DNA of 64,000 bases from Chlamydiales bacterium (GCA_024233395.1 JACKPR010000002.1:558001-622000); one strand, 5' to 3'; shown: positions 50,901-59,706, counted from the stretch's first letter. Program-made: numbers and translations. The notes: a model not told the origin generated them from the sequence alone.

Positions 50901-51918
50901 AGGGACGTGTTTGAGTGATCTCTAGAGCGACGTCTATTCCATTAATGGAACAATCCGTTTCCATTACTTCAACAGAAGGGAAAAGAGGAGCAAGGGTGTT
51001 TTGCTTTGTAATTTTTGAAATGTCAGTCCACTTAAGAGATTTAAAATAACCTTCAGCAAAATAACCCTTTCCGGAAAAAAACTTTTTTTCATGAGGTTTG
51101 TAATCCTTAATAAGCTTTAGACTGAATATATCATGACTTTCAAGGGGATAGGGAATTGTTGTCGGAAAATAATCATCAAAATGAAAATAACAATCATCTA
51201 CAAGAAAATGCCCTCTGTCTACTTTTTCATTTGTTGGTTGGGGTGAAAAATTCAACATCTTTTCAGCAGCAATATAAGTTGATGTTGGTTGAGCTGTTTT
51301 AAGTTCTTTTAAAGAAGGACTCACTATGGATTCAGTTTTTTTGTGAGAAAAATCACGATTAATTAGAGAAGATTCTTCATCTTGAGGATGTTCAAAAGAA
51401 TAGGGTCTCGAACTTTTTGAAGGAAGGTTTTCTAGACTAAAGGGAACTTTTTTAGATAAAAAATCATGCTTTGTTTCTTTTTTTTGTTCAAGGTTTGGAT
51501 CAATGATTAGTGGAGGTTCATTTTTTTCTGCAATAAAAGGAAGAGGAGAAAGCTCTTCTTTTTCATCTTTCGCAATTTCTTTACTAAAATTAATCGTTTT
51601 CTTTGCTCTAAATGGTGAACGCTTCTTGGTCAGATAATCTTCTCCTAGAAGAGGAGGATCAATAGTATCAAGACTAAATGGAGGAGGAGGTTCTAAGCGA
51701 TCTTCTATACTTGTTATGATTGAAGGGATTGCAAATTTAGGAGAAGCCTCTACTTCTTCAATATAGGGTTCAATATTTGCCTTGCAAACTGACTGTTTTT
51801 CTATTAGAGCATCAAAAGGTTCTTCAGCAAGCAACCGATTGCAAAATATTGGGAGCAAAACGACTAATAGGGGCATTAGTCGTTTGCAACATGGGGAAGA
51901 GGAGGAAGTTGCCTTCAT
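47977..51918 (-). CDS. Giant exported VWA-domain protein
   Basis: A 1313-residue protein with a signal peptide (membrane segment about 14-31, ending LLA). The first 950 residues are low-complexity, Pro/Ser/Glu-rich sequence with an internal duplication of about 65 residues (units at 49611-49809 and 49256-49450 share GLANR, FPNTR and PNKPV blocks). The C-terminal part has a von Willebrand factor A domain: VFVVDGSSSI (MIDAS DxSxS, about residue 1015) and VVLITDGHS. VWA domains bind protein ligands through a metal ion. It follows a TPR protein gene in an operon with rsmD and a kinase. Function unknown. Confidence 0.8.
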   Translation of the reverse strand: MKATSSSSPCCKRLMPLLVVLLPIFCNRLLAEEPFDALIEKQSVCKANIEPYIEEVEASPKFAIPSIITSIEDRLEPPPPFSLDTIDPPLLGEDYLTKKRSPFRAKKTINFSKEIAKDEKEELSPLPFIAEKNEPPLIIDPNLEQKKETKHDFLSKKVPFSLENLPSKSSRPYSFEHPQDEESSLINRDFSHKKTESIVSPSLKELKTAQPTSTYIAAEKMLNFSPQPTNEKVDRGHFLVDDCYFHFDDYFPTTIPYPLESHDIFSLKLIKDYKPHEKKFFSGKGYFAEGYFKSLKWTDISKITKQNTLAPLFPSVEVMETDCSINGIDVALEITQTRPFLFEFEEISFTFDLPYKSFQQEKMGLELSLLDSKTFEISPYIYIKPLETLETSTPFYHPSREKASPLPSKYSLPQGPTVALEFNHEIMTFTLTPEFDLYCSIEAMNLPKKAQEFHESALAMIHPYLYVEPHEHSDEKILTPKPEKQSPLAFSETIDALTFNPSTDSSPPLVTERKDQDSLAIISRSIEFPHLKTPSSPMEFSLKTEGLYRSPLEVTRNSTLFLPSTEKMLPPVFDSTLNLEIAPEKSLETFALSHETFTFDPTLNHPSLPKHHHKTRPSKLDIKRSYIGGNETFIEDVAAQNDYYPSTQEGEKKFSKTLPNFSLPKSQTSLFAFETEKNLSIDMQDSEVHYEKFTNREATTPSILDSSLNDLNLPYVTGKKILPNKPVIAPKKAFEGFTEPEKIIGLANRNEKFPNTRLIFEGSPIPTSIQDENLLCQDNQHPLLSPLRPSYYPPEVPSLDIATTTHSIKEKHLEYVKKKVTPLEGSPDDLILPHVAGKRIVPNKPVMTPKSAFEDFPEADKVIGLANRDENFPNTRGLLKGDPVPIRIQSEITFSEGKLSPLKTEMIHSHSKNILENYHQETLVSLGKVSLTKPELEGPPSDSEKRSLNQSNRFTNAFLSEIPPPSHLETVSYNNEFDTSIHYSKREDGKGYLFSIKMKPVETLNFASPNQHYVFVVDGSSSIKKHRFGVFKEGVGRALSYLGEGDSFNIVIADAEMIPFSKEPTLWNETSVSKAKRFLMDQNYRGFFINYNAFDLLSNVSNYFAPDKENIVVLITDGHSFRSLEDHKNDFKELVKESKGKFSVFTATASQGNNLSMLDLLSTFNNGELMYSKTNASFSRQLSVLVKHIESFVAKDIHVNVTSINNETRIEFYPNEKTLPSLYADRPYIIYGSIDQLKDFDLILQGRCGDKWINIKQTISFKHAEKATHSIKKGMALQKAYVCYDYFLKNDDPFFLKEAQNILEPLHIPTAVR

Positions 51919-51941
51919 GAGATCTCTCTTCTTGGCTCTAA

Positions 51942-54791
51942 TTAATAAGCATTAAGAGCATTAATTTCTTGTACACTCATACCAACCCGATGATATAGAT
52001 CGTGTGGTGTATGGGGATTATTTTTAATCTCACTGTAGAGTGTTAGTGCATGTTCGTGGAGTTCTTCCATTTCTCCCAAGCGCTCTTGTTGGTAAAGGCT
52101 TTTAGCTTCAAGGCGCATTTTTTCTGCATCGATAAACTTCATGTAAGCGTCAAAGATTTGTTTCTTTGAAGAATCACGATGAAGGTTCACAAGATAGTCT
52201 TGTGTTACTAAATCTTCTTGGGAAGTAAAGTCATCTTTAATTCGATCTAAAAAGAAGAGATACCGTGTATCTTGCTCAGAACGATCAGAAATCAAAGAAC
52301 GGATTTTTGCATATTCAAGAGCTGCTTCTAAATGGGTAGGTTCAGAGTTTGCATTTTTACGAATTTGCAATTCTTTTAGGTCATTTAAAATTGAAAGGAC
52401 CTCTTCATTTGTTTCACTTCTTAATCCGTCTTCTAGAAGTTCAAAATGAAGTCGTGCTGCTTCAAGAGTTGCATGATTCGCAAGAGCTGTTGGGAAATAG
52501 TTGGCTGAAGCATGAATGAAGCTATATGTTTCATAAGCTTTCTCCTTTTCTCCCAATGAATCATAAGCGATTGCAAGCTCAAAAAAGGCCTCTTTTTGGG
52601 AAACCCAATTCAACTCTAGTTTTTCACTTTGTTGTTCTAAAAGTTGTTTAAGAAGGTCTAACTTTTTACCATGAGCGCTCTGGTATGAGAGAAGTTTTGC
52701 AAGTTTTATCACTTCATGCTCGAGGTGGAGATTTTCGGAAGTAATCGGGATAAGCTTGTTATTAGAAAGAAGGAGTGTTTGGTAATGAGAACTTGCTCGG
52801 TCAGTCGCATTTGTCACTTCGGGATGTTGTTTGGCTTCTCCTTTCCATTCTCCTTCGTAGTAGTCTTTGACTTTTTGATAATAATGGTCAGCAAGCCATA
52901 AACGATTTTCTTCTTTTATAGCGACATCACCTCTTGAAGTTGCTTCTTCTAAATGTTCTGCAGCAAGATTAATGAATTCTTTTTGTTGCGTTGCATCAGA
53001 AGGGATTTTTCCTCCATCACCATAGCCGGCAAGTGAGATATAAGCATTATAGAGCTGCAGATGTGTAGAAGGAGAGTCATAGAGATCAGGGTTGAGGGCC
53101 ATGGCCTGCTCTAAATGCATGCAAAAAGCAGAGTTGTCTGCTCCTATTTCTGCATGGCAAAGCCCTGCAATAAAATGAGCTTCAGCAAGAGCCATTGGAT
53201 CGTCTTCTTCAGAAGTTGTTGTAAAGATATGATCTTGTAAACAGTGGAGGGCTTCTGAGTAGCGGTCGAGTTCGTAAGCTGTTTTTGCATAGAGAAGAGA
53301 GTAGTCTTTCATTTCATTTTCATTTAAACAATCAGAATGAGCTAAAATGGCTTGTAAATCATTGAAAAAGCTTAACTTGGAATAGTTGCTTTCTTCACTA
53401 CAATGCTTATAAAGATTAAGTGATGAAGAAAGGAAAAGCTTCCAAGCAGCATGAATCCGACTGCTTTCTTTGAAATTTGTTACATAAGTCTTAAAGGATT
53501 CATAAGCTTCCTGCCATCTCTCATTTTGATGGGCTAAAAGACCATATTCAAAGATGAAACTTTCTTGATTGTCAAACTCCACATAATTGTCTTTAATCAT
53601 TTTTAGTTTTTCATCTGCTTTGCTGATGGCACCTTGTTCTTTAAGGATCATGGCATGCATAAATAGAGCTTTGCTAATTTCTTGATCATCAGGAAATAGA
53701 GAATCAAGCATATCAAAAGTAGTGCTGAAAAGCGTTTCGTCACTGACTTGATGAGCACATGTCATTTGAATCAGAAGAGCATTTTTTAGTTGATCTGATG
53801 GGATAAAGGTTGAATCGATATATTTTTTAAGAGGAGAAATTGCATTTTGATATTGCCCTAAACAGAAATAACTCTTTCCAACGATGAAATTGAGGGTTGG
53901 CATGTAGTCATCAGGGATATTTCCTAAAAGTGTACCATAACTACTAATAACTTCTTCATATTCTCCGCTTTGAAAAAGAAGAGCGATTAAATTAAAGGAA
54001 GCTTCATGGGTTCGCTTTCCATCCATTTCCTTGACTTTTCTGAAGGTTTCAGTAGCAGCTGGTTTGTTGTATTTTGCTTCAAGGGAAGCCACTTGAAAAA
54101 GAAGGTCTTCTTTCATATGAGAGTGCTTTTCTGCAAGCTTTTGATACGCTGCAGCTCCTTTTTCATAATCTCCAAGCATTGCATGGATTTCTGCAATAGC
54201 AAATTCTGAAATTTCGCTATATTGTCCTTCAGGAAGGCTTTCATAATAACCCCGTGCTTCACGAGCGAAGGTTGCTTTTTCTTCAGTATTTTCTGATAGA
54301 AGTGCTTGTCTGAAAAGAGATTCACCCATTAGAAAATAGAGTTCTTCTTTTCGATCTTGAATTTCAGCAGTTTTGCTAGATAGATAGGGACGTCCATCTT
54401 TTGCTAGGTCGCTGTACATATCAAGTTCATAATAGCACTGAAGCTTATTGAGAAGGGTTTTCTCAATAACTGCTGGATCAGCCACTAATTGATAGGTTTC
54501 TAAAGCATGTGTGTAATTATTTTCCTGGAGATAAATATCGCCTAGAATTCCAAGGAAATAATCTTTCAAAGAGCTTTGTGGGTATTTATCTAAAAAATCA
54601 ACGATTTGAGTTTTAACGATTACAAAATCGCCATCTTTCCAAAATTCCGCAATGCGTCGGATGAGAAAGGCTTCTTCATCTGATTGTGTTTGCGTGGTTT
54701 TTACTGCCTGTTTTGCCTCTCCTTTAGAAAGACCAAAAGTCATCAATGATGCGCTAAGTATTAAGCAAATGCGAAAAGTTGAATGAAACAT
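51942..54791 (-). CDS. Exported TPR-repeat protein
   Basis: A 949-residue protein with a signal peptide (MFHSTFRICLILSASLMTFG..., cleavage near residue 26), then helical repeats of tetratricopeptide type throughout, e.g. DYFLGDIYLQENNY, GQYQNAISPLKKYI, YDSLGEKEKAYETY. Such arrays are protein-docking scaffolds; the N-terminal part resembles outer-membrane-associated TPR proteins. It is the first gene of the operon with the VWA protein, separated by 23 bases, suggesting the two exported proteins work together. A near-consensus promoter precedes it. Confidence 0.8.
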   Translation of the reverse strand: MFHSTFRICLILSASLMTFGLSKGEAKQAVKTTQTQSDEEAFLIRRIAEFWKDGDFVIVKTQIVDFLDKYPQSSLKDYFLGILGDIYLQENNYTHALETYQLVADPAVIEKTLLNKLQCYYELDMYSDLAKDGRPYLSSKTAEIQDRKEELYFLMGESLFRQALLSENTEEKATFAREARGYYESLPEGQYSEISEFAIAEIHAMLGDYEKGAAAYQKLAEKHSHMKEDLLFQVASLEAKYNKPAATETFRKVKEMDGKRTHEASFNLIALLFQSGEYEEVISSYGTLLGNIPDDYMPTLNFIVGKSYFCLGQYQNAISPLKKYIDSTFIPSDQLKNALLIQMTCAHQVSDETLFSTTFDMLDSLFPDDQEISKALFMHAMILKEQGAISKADEKLKMIKDNYVEFDNQESFIFEYGLLAHQNERWQEAYESFKTYVTNFKESSRIHAAWKLFLSSSLNLYKHCSEESNYSKLSFFNDLQAILAHSDCLNENEMKDYSLLYAKTAYELDRYSEALHCLQDHIFTTTSEEDDPMALAEAHFIAGLCHAEIGADNSAFCMHLEQAMALNPDLYDSPSTHLQLYNAYISLAGYGDGGKIPSDATQQKEFINLAAEHLEEATSRGDVAIKEENRLWLADHYYQKVKDYYEGEWKGEAKQHPEVTNATDRASSHYQTLLLSNNKLIPITSENLHLEHEVIKLAKLLSYQSAHGKKLDLLKQLLEQQSEKLELNWVSQKEAFFELAIAYDSLGEKEKAYETYSFIHASANYFPTALANHATLEAARLHFELLEDGLRSETNEEVLSILNDLKELQIRKNANSEPTHLEAALEYAKIRSLISDRSEQDTRYLFFLDRIKDDFTSQEDLVTQDYLVNLHRDSSKKQIFDAYMKFIDAEKMRLEAKSLYQQERLGEMEELHEHALTLYSEIKNNPHTPHDLYHRVGMSVQEINALNAY

Positions 54792-54873
54792 ATCCGTTGT
54801 CCCTATCAGTTATGTTAGAGTTATTCCGAATGGAAAGAGCAAACAATACCCTAACCTTACGAAGTATTTTTTG

Positions 54874-54901
54874 ATTATACTCGCCGTCAGATATTTATCA
54901 A
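54874..54901 (-). promoter_or_regulatory. Near-consensus promoter of TPR-VWA operon
   Basis: On the minus strand TTGATA (54901-54896), a 16-base spacer, then a perfect TATAAT (54879-54874), about 80 bases upstream of the TPR gene start. This is the best housekeeping-sigma match I found in the window. Confidence 0.7.
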
Positions 54902-54936
54902 ATATAAAGAGCCCATTAGGTTTTTGATGAGAATCT

Positions 54937-55770
54937 TCATTCCAGACCACAATAATGAAGTCGGGCCACGTGGGTGGGATGTGTTAAGGCAATTTTGCCG
55001 ACAATGGAGGTGTGAATCAGAAGACCAATTGTGATGAGATGTTCTGTAAGCTCTTGAGTAGTTGGTTGACGATTAAACCGATGGGGATTTTCTTTTAAAA
55101 AGTCTATTCCATCAAAGATTAGATCCAAAACAAAGGCTTCTTGAGCTCCTTGATTGGATTGAAGTTTTTCAATAGCTGTTAAATCGGCTTCTTTTTCTTG
55201 TCGTCGAAAAGCTGCTCTTTCAATATGAAAGATAGCGATTTCAGCAACACCTAGTGCTATGAAATAGAGTCGTGATTTATAACAAATAAGGGTTATACAG
55301 GAGAAATCAATGATAATCCAGGCGCAATTCATATAAGTTCTCTTGACTAGATGACGATGAACATAATGAGAAAGTTCATGTGCAATTGCAAACTTTTGAG
55401 CATTTTCTGTTAAACTAAAAGCTCTTTCTTCATTTGCAAAAATAATGTTCCCTGAAATTGCGTAATCAGGAAATTTTCCCGAAAGGTCTTTAGCGATGAT
55501 AATTTCATCTTCTATTCCGAAAAGTTGTTTAACCTCTTCGATTGTTTCTTTGAGATGAGCCCATTTTTCTTCTGCAAGGGTTTCTTCTGATAAGATTTCA
55601 AATTCTTTCCCTTTGATATATTCTATAATGCTCTGACAAAAGGGAACAGTAAAAGGGAAGAAATAAGAGGTAACATCTAAAAGGCGGTGTGGGGCCTCTT
55701 GGGTATAATAGTCTTTCAATAATAAGCGGTATAACTGCATGGCTGCTTTTGTCTGAGAAATTAAAGACAT
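54937..55770 (-). CDS. M48-type zinc metallopeptidase-like protein
   Basis: A 277-residue protein with the zinc-binding motif AIAHELSHYVHRH (HExxH, about residues 137-141), a hydrophobic segment (about 158-190) and the downstream glutamate motif EKEADLTAI, the order seen in M48 peptidases (HtpX/Ste24-type). There is no N-terminal signal peptide, and only one clear hydrophobic hairpin, unlike HtpX. It probably acts on membrane or cytosolic proteins near the membrane. It stands upstream of the TPR operon on the same strand with that operon's promoter in between. Confidence 0.78.
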   Translation of the reverse strand: MSLISQTKAAMQLYRLLLKDYYTQEAPHRLLDVTSYFFPFTVPFCQSIIEYIKGKEFEILSEETLAEEKWAHLKETIEEVKQLFGIEDEIIIAKDLSGKFPDYAISGNIIFANEERAFSLTENAQKFAIAHELSHYVHRHLVKRTYMNCAWIIIDFSCITLICYKSRLYFIALGVAEIAIFHIERAAFRRQEKEADLTAIEKLQSNQGAQEAFVLDLIFDGIDFLKENPHRFNRQPTTQELTEHLITIGLLIHTSIVGKIALTHPTHVARLHYCGLE

Positions 55771-55844
55771 TTTTTTCTCTCAAATTAATTAATGCAAAAA
55801 GTATAACCAATCTGTGAATTGATAAAAATATTTAATAGATTCCC

Positions 55845-55873
55845 TTGATGTTTTTTAGAATTAAAGATATCAT
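55845..55873 (+). promoter_or_regulatory. Putative promoter of 204-aa protein gene
   Basis: TTGATG (55845-55850), a 17-base spacer and TATCAT (55868-55873), 40 bases upstream of the ATG at 55913. The ribosome-binding site AAAGGA follows. Confidence 0.5.
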
Positions 55874-55912
55874 TTTTTCTGATTAAAATTTAAGGGTTGC
55901 TAAAGGAAAAAA

Positions 55913-56527
55913 ATGAGTTTACTACCTATTGCGCTAGGGATTGCTAGTGGGCGGTCTATGGTTGATACTTATTATAGTGCAACTAGGAGGAACGAGGAAA
56001 AACGAGAAGTGGCTAGTTTTGCTCACTTAGTGATTCCAACAACAAAGGCTTATTATAAAGCGTTTCGAGCGCTAAATGCTATTCCAGAAGTTGTTAGTAC
56101 AGAATATGGAAGTTATTGGCTTCAGCCTGGAAAGGTTCAACTTGTTTGCGCAGGACACTTACTTCTTCATGGACTTTCAGCTGTTTTTTCTGGTCCTTCA
56201 GGTCAATATTGTGCGTATGTGGGACGTACCTATTCAAAGGATCATGATTCCCGTTTGCCTGTTCTGATTTCGCGAATTGCTCCTGTTATTTTGGTCATTG
56301 CTCAGCTCGGGCTTGTCTATCTTGACTATCGTCGCGGGCAGACTTTAAAGGCTACGGTAACAGTTATTGCTTGTGGTGCAACGCTTGTTGCTCATCAAGA
56401 TCAGAAGGTAAATACACTATTAAATGCTGTTTATGTGATAGCTTTAGGTGTCATCCTTATTAAGGGTAGCAATTTCAAACGCCTTGAAACGCTCTATAAA
56501 GTTACAATGTTTATAAAAGGTTTATGA
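55913..56527 (+). CDS. Multi-span membrane protein, unrecognised
   Basis: A 204-residue protein with about four or five hydrophobic segments (LVCAGHLLLHGLSAVF, IAPVILVIAQLGLVYL, ATVTVIACGATLVA, AVYVIALGVILI), short loops and no signal peptide. I do not recognise it; the hydrophobic pairs would allow an Inc-like topology. AAAGGA lies before the ATG. Its TGA stop is the first part of the TGAACCTATCC motif of repeat family 3. It converges with the TPR membrane protein gene at 56584. Confidence 0.65.
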   Translation: MSLLPIALGIASGRSMVDTYYSATRRNEEKREVASFAHLVIPTTKAYYKAFRALNAIPEVVSTEYGSYWLQPGKVQLVCAGHLLLHGLSAVFSGPSGQYCAYVGRTYSKDHDSRLPVLISRIAPVILVIAQLGLVYLDYRRGQTLKATVTVIACGATLVAHQDQKVNTLLNAVYVIALGVILIKGSNFKRLETLYKVTMFIKGL

Positions 56528-56588
56528 ACCTATCCAATTAAAATTTTTCGTCGAATATTTGGATTATTTTGGCCGAGTTTTAGCTATA
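56525..56588. repeat. Convergent spacer bounded by ends of two repeat families
   Basis: The 56 bases between two convergent genes begin with TGAACCTATCC (family 3) and end with GTTTTAGCTATA (family 2, 56577-56588). Each motif contains the stop codon of the gene it adjoins: TGA of the plus gene, and TAG of the minus gene (56586-56584). Confidence 0.6.
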
Positions 56589-57594
56589 GCGAAGAGATGA
56601 AATACTCTTGCTTGAGATTGGCATCGTAAAAATCAATAAGCTCGTCTGCTCGCGAAAACTGCATTTCTTTGAGTTTCTCATAGATTTGAAGGGCTCGAGC
56701 ATTTTCACCTTGTTGGAAACAAAGAATGCCGAGTCGGAATAAGATTTGCTTATCTTCAGGACAAAGCTGTAGTACTTTCTCGTACTCAGCAATCTCTTCT
56801 TGATATTGACGTAGATCATGATAGCAAGAAGCAAGTTGCGCATGAACCCAAGGATCGTTGGGTGAAAGATGATCGATAATTTTGTATTCTTGAATCGCTT
56901 TTTTCGCAGCTGTTTTAAACTTTTCTTGCTGTGATTCTTGCTTTTGATAGAGGCGAGAAAGAGCGACATAAGCATTTGCAAGAGAAGCGTGAGCTTCAAG
57001 GTTGGTGGGTGCACTTTTAATCAGTTGAATATGCTCGCTAATCGAGACGAGAAAGAGAACCTCTTTCATCCGTTGAATATCCTTGCGATGGCATAGGTTA
57101 GTAATTTTCCTCATGACTTGGTTAAAAGAGCTCATTTTAGGAGGAAGTACATAGAGTTGTCCCTCCTCTTTGCTGAGATGGGCAGCAAACCGGTAAGCTG
57201 CATTCGCTAATGAAAGGTGATATTCTGAGTGGATCAGGTTTTTTGGGAGGCCTCGCTTACAGTGAAGCATAAAAAAATTGCGAAGCTCTAGAAACTGTTC
57301 CGGCTTTTTGGTTTGGAAGTAGAAAAGGAGAATGAGATAGGCAAAGCCTGTTAATAGGATCGCTGCAAGTGAAAAGGCAATGAGAGAAGTTTGGAAAAGG
57401 AGAGTTAGTGAAAAGAAAAAAGCGGTGATTTCTCCAGCTAGTAATCCGAGAAAGAAGAGGTGAAAGAAAACATAAGAGCGAATGATTTTCTTGAATTGCT
57501 TTAAGCCAGAGGAGCAATGAGCTTCCACATTCTTGTGGAATCCTTCGTGATTGAACCTCCAAAAGGGCTCACTCTTTATCTCGTTTACGCTCAT
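56584..57594 (-). CDS. TPR membrane protein
   Basis: A 336-residue protein with two hydrophobic segments in the N-terminal third (FFHLFFLGLLAGEITAFFFSLTLLF and FSLAAILLTGFAYLILLFYF, about 45-110) and a C-terminal TPR domain (about 210-330), with units such as AHASLANAYVALSRLY, PWVHAQLASCYHDLRQY and LFRLGILCFQQGENARAL. It is probably an inner membrane scaffold with cytosolic TPRs. The TAG stop lies within a family 2 repeat end. No ribosome-binding site stands out. Confidence 0.72.
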   Translation of the reverse strand: MSVNEIKSEPFWRFNHEGFHKNVEAHCSSGLKQFKKIIRSYVFFHLFFLGLLAGEITAFFFSLTLLFQTSLIAFSLAAILLTGFAYLILLFYFQTKKPEQFLELRNFFMLHCKRGLPKNLIHSEYHLSLANAAYRFAAHLSKEEGQLYVLPPKMSSFNQVMRKITNLCHRKDIQRMKEVLFLVSISEHIQLIKSAPTNLEAHASLANAYVALSRLYQKQESQQEKFKTAAKKAIQEYKIIDHLSPNDPWVHAQLASCYHDLRQYQEEIAEYEKVLQLCPEDKQILFRLGILCFQQGENARALQIYEKLKEMQFSRADELIDFYDANLKQEYFISSL

Positions 57595-57704
57595 TTATGT
57601 GTGTCTCTTAAAATACAAGGCTTTAATGGATTTATCCCAATTTTCTGTATTTTATTCAAGCAATATTCCATGACCATAGAAACTTTTTTCATTCAAGGGC
57701 ATAT

Positions 57705-57851
57705 GAACCTATCCGAATGTAATTTTTCCCGAGTTTTGGTTCCAGTTTGCAGGAGCTCAATATTCTTGCCGATATTCCCCTTGCCATAAGGATCGAAAAA
57801 GCAGTTCTTTTGAACCAAATAATCGACTGAAACTTTTTATCGGATAGGTTC
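57705..57851. repeat. Palindromic repeat family 3, full copy (147 bp)
   Basis: Bounded by GAACCTATCCGA (from 57705) and TCGGATAGGTTC (to 57851). A second inner pair, TTTTGGTTC and GAACCAAA, gives a nested structure. Non-coding. It lies in the 287-base gap 57595-57881, of which the remaining left part shows nothing else I can support. Confidence 0.65.
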
Positions 57852-57881
57852 GTTAATCCATGCCCTTTTATGTTCAGTCTC

Positions 57882-58325
57882 TTAGGTGTTATACATCATA
57901 TAGTTGATGACTCGCTCAGAAACACCAGAATCCCGTAGTTTATCTACTTGGTAACTATTCAAGGTATAATGACTGTTTGTTTTCTGAATCAATCCAATAA
58001 TCTTATCGTCAGCTACATCTGCTTTTGAAAGATTGATGATATCATTTACACTGAGCTTTTCTCCGTTATCAACGCGCCGATAAGTTTGTGGACTCTGGTT
58101 TTTAAGGTTTTTGGACTCTTGGTTATCAAGGTAAGCTCCAATAAGTCCACCAGCAATCACACCCGCAGCTCCTCCAATGAGAGCGCCTGTTCCTCCACCA
58201 GCAATACCGCCGATAGCAGCTCCACTAGCTCCTCCTATAAGGACGCCAGTTCCAGTATTTGATTCGCATCCAGCAATGAGCGTTGCTCCAAGCGCTAAAA
58301 CAAGAATCGAGGATTTTTTCAACAT
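57882..58325 (-). CDS. Glycine-zipper lipoprotein
   Basis: A 147-residue lipoprotein. The lipobox is LIAGC (Cys 20) after a standard hydrophobic signal. The mature part has two Gly/Ala-rich membrane-associated helices of glycine-zipper type (about 28-65: GGASGAAIGGIAGGGTGA, LIGGAAGVIAGGLIGAYLD), as in 17-kDa surface antigen and OmpA-linked lipoproteins, then a hydrophilic tail. It is likely anchored in the outer membrane. GAGGT precedes the ATG. Transcribed alone, downstream of a 148-base gap. Confidence 0.82.
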   Translation of the reverse strand: MLKKSSILVLALGATLIAGCESNTGTGVLIGGASGAAIGGIAGGGTGALIGGAAGVIAGGLIGAYLDNQESKNLKNQSPQTYRRVDNGEKLSVNDIINLSKADVADDKIIGLIQKTNSHYTLNSYQVDKLRDSGVSERVINYMMYNT

Positions 58326-58473
58326 AATGACCTCTTTTTAAAATAGTTGCATAATTCTTTTGAACCCATCTGAAGTTAACGCTGTTTTTTTATTCCAGAT
58401 AAGTTCTTCTTCCCAAACAAGAAATGAGAAGTTTTTTACTTCTATTTTTATAATTATCACAACTAATAATGAA

Positions 58474-59706
58474 TTAAAAACGATTTTTTAATTTATTAAT
58501 AATTAAAACGGTCATTGATATTAATAAAGAACTACTTGCAAATAGATAAATGGTTCTAATATCGAACTCCCCTACCATCCCACCAAAAAGGGGGGCAAAG
58601 GCCATCGATAATGTTGCAACGGATTGATTGACTCCCAAAAGCTTACCTTGCAAGTAGTTAGGAGCTCTGATAGAAATTAAAGTTAAACAATTTGTCCAAG
58701 CGATTGAAGCAGAGAGACCTCCAATAATAATTAAATGGATAAAAAGAAGAAAGGAACGCGCCTCGGATGAGGCGAAGAGACACACAGTTGAAAGAAGAAG
58801 AGTATAGAAGAGAACCTTTCCTGGTCTAAAGAAGTGGATTAAAATCCGGTTGATTCCAATGTTTCCAATACACCAAGCAAGACCCACACTTACAAAGGTT
58901 AGAGTGATGGCTAATTTTGTTCCTGTAAAGTGTTCGATAAGAAAGCTTGAAAGGAACTGCAATGAAACAACCCACCCTAACATAAAAAAGAAGAAGGTCC
59001 CATATAGATATTTAATGTTGTCTTGTTTAAGAACGTTCCAAAGTTCTCTGAGTCCTTCCTTAAAATGATGGGCGTGTTGTGGGATGAAAGGGGCTGTTTC
59101 TTTAAATATCAGAGAAATAATGATAAGATTGATGAGAGAAAATAGGGTCATTGCCCAAAAAGGGAGAGAGGAGTTGAAGAAGACATTGAGAGCGTCATTA
59201 GAAAGTGTTCCTCCAATGACAATAGCAATGACAAAGCTAATTCCAACAACACTCGAGACGATTCCAAAACTACGAGAGCGGCTTTTTTCATCTGTAGTCA
59301 TATCTGAAATTGCTGAGAGACAAATGGTCATATTACCTGCAAAAAAACCGGTTAGTAATCGGCTTATGAATAAGAAGCCATAGTTCATCATTTGAATTGA
59401 CAAGCCAGTGAGAAAAAATCCAATACCTTCTCCAACTAAAGCTAAGATAAAAGCAAATTTTCTCCCTTTTAGATCGGCAATGTGTCCAATAATCGGTCCT
59501 GAAATAAATTGAGCAAAAGGAAATGAAGCAATGAGAAGCCCAAGTAAGATAAGACGTATTGATAAAGGATATTCATGAGGAAGGAGAGTGTAAATCGGCT
59601 TTAAAACAAGGGGTGTAAAAATCGGATAAACAACGGTTAAGCCTAAATTATCTAGAAATAGGAGAGATAGGACTGCTCGAAATGAGCGTCGCTCAACATT
59701 ATTCAC
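58474..59706 (-). CDS. MFS transporter (DHA1-like), paralogue of 12149-13381
   Basis: A 410-residue carrier with about 12 membrane segments. Motif GHIADLKGRKFAFIL (about 77-91) is the loop 2-3 signature; the N-terminal DNLGLTVVYPIFTPL parallels the DNLGATIVFPIFAPL of the carrier at 12149, and both are exactly 410 residues. The start overlaps the response regulator stop by ATGA, so the two are translationally coupled. This suggests, but does not prove, that the carrier's expression or substrate relates to the regulator's signal. Confidence 0.88.
   Translation of the reverse strand: MNNVERRSFRAVLSLLFLDNLGLTVVYPIFTPLVLKPIYTLLPHEYPLSIRLILLGLLIASFPFAQFISGPIIGHIADLKGRKFAFILALVGEGIGFFLTGLSIQMMNYGFLFISRLLTGFFAGNMTICLSAISDMTTDEKSRSRSFGIVSSVVGISFVIAIVIGGTLSNDALNVFFNSSLPFWAMTLFSLINLIIISLIFKETAPFIPQHAHHFKEGLRELWNVLKQDNIKYLYGTFFFFMLGWVVSLQFLSSFLIEHFTGTKLAITLTFVSVGLAWCIGNIGINRILIHFFRPGKVLFYTLLLSTVCLFASSEARSFLLFIHLIIIGGLSASIAWTNCLTLISIRAPNYLQGKLLGVNQSVATLSMAFAPLFGGMVGEFDIRTIYLFASSSLLISMTVLIINKLKNRF

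Noticed and set aside
50040..51700. Functional domains in the low-complexity half of the VWA protein
   Set aside because: Apart from the duplicated block nearer the VWA domain, the region is Pro/Ser/Glu-rich without recognisable motifs.
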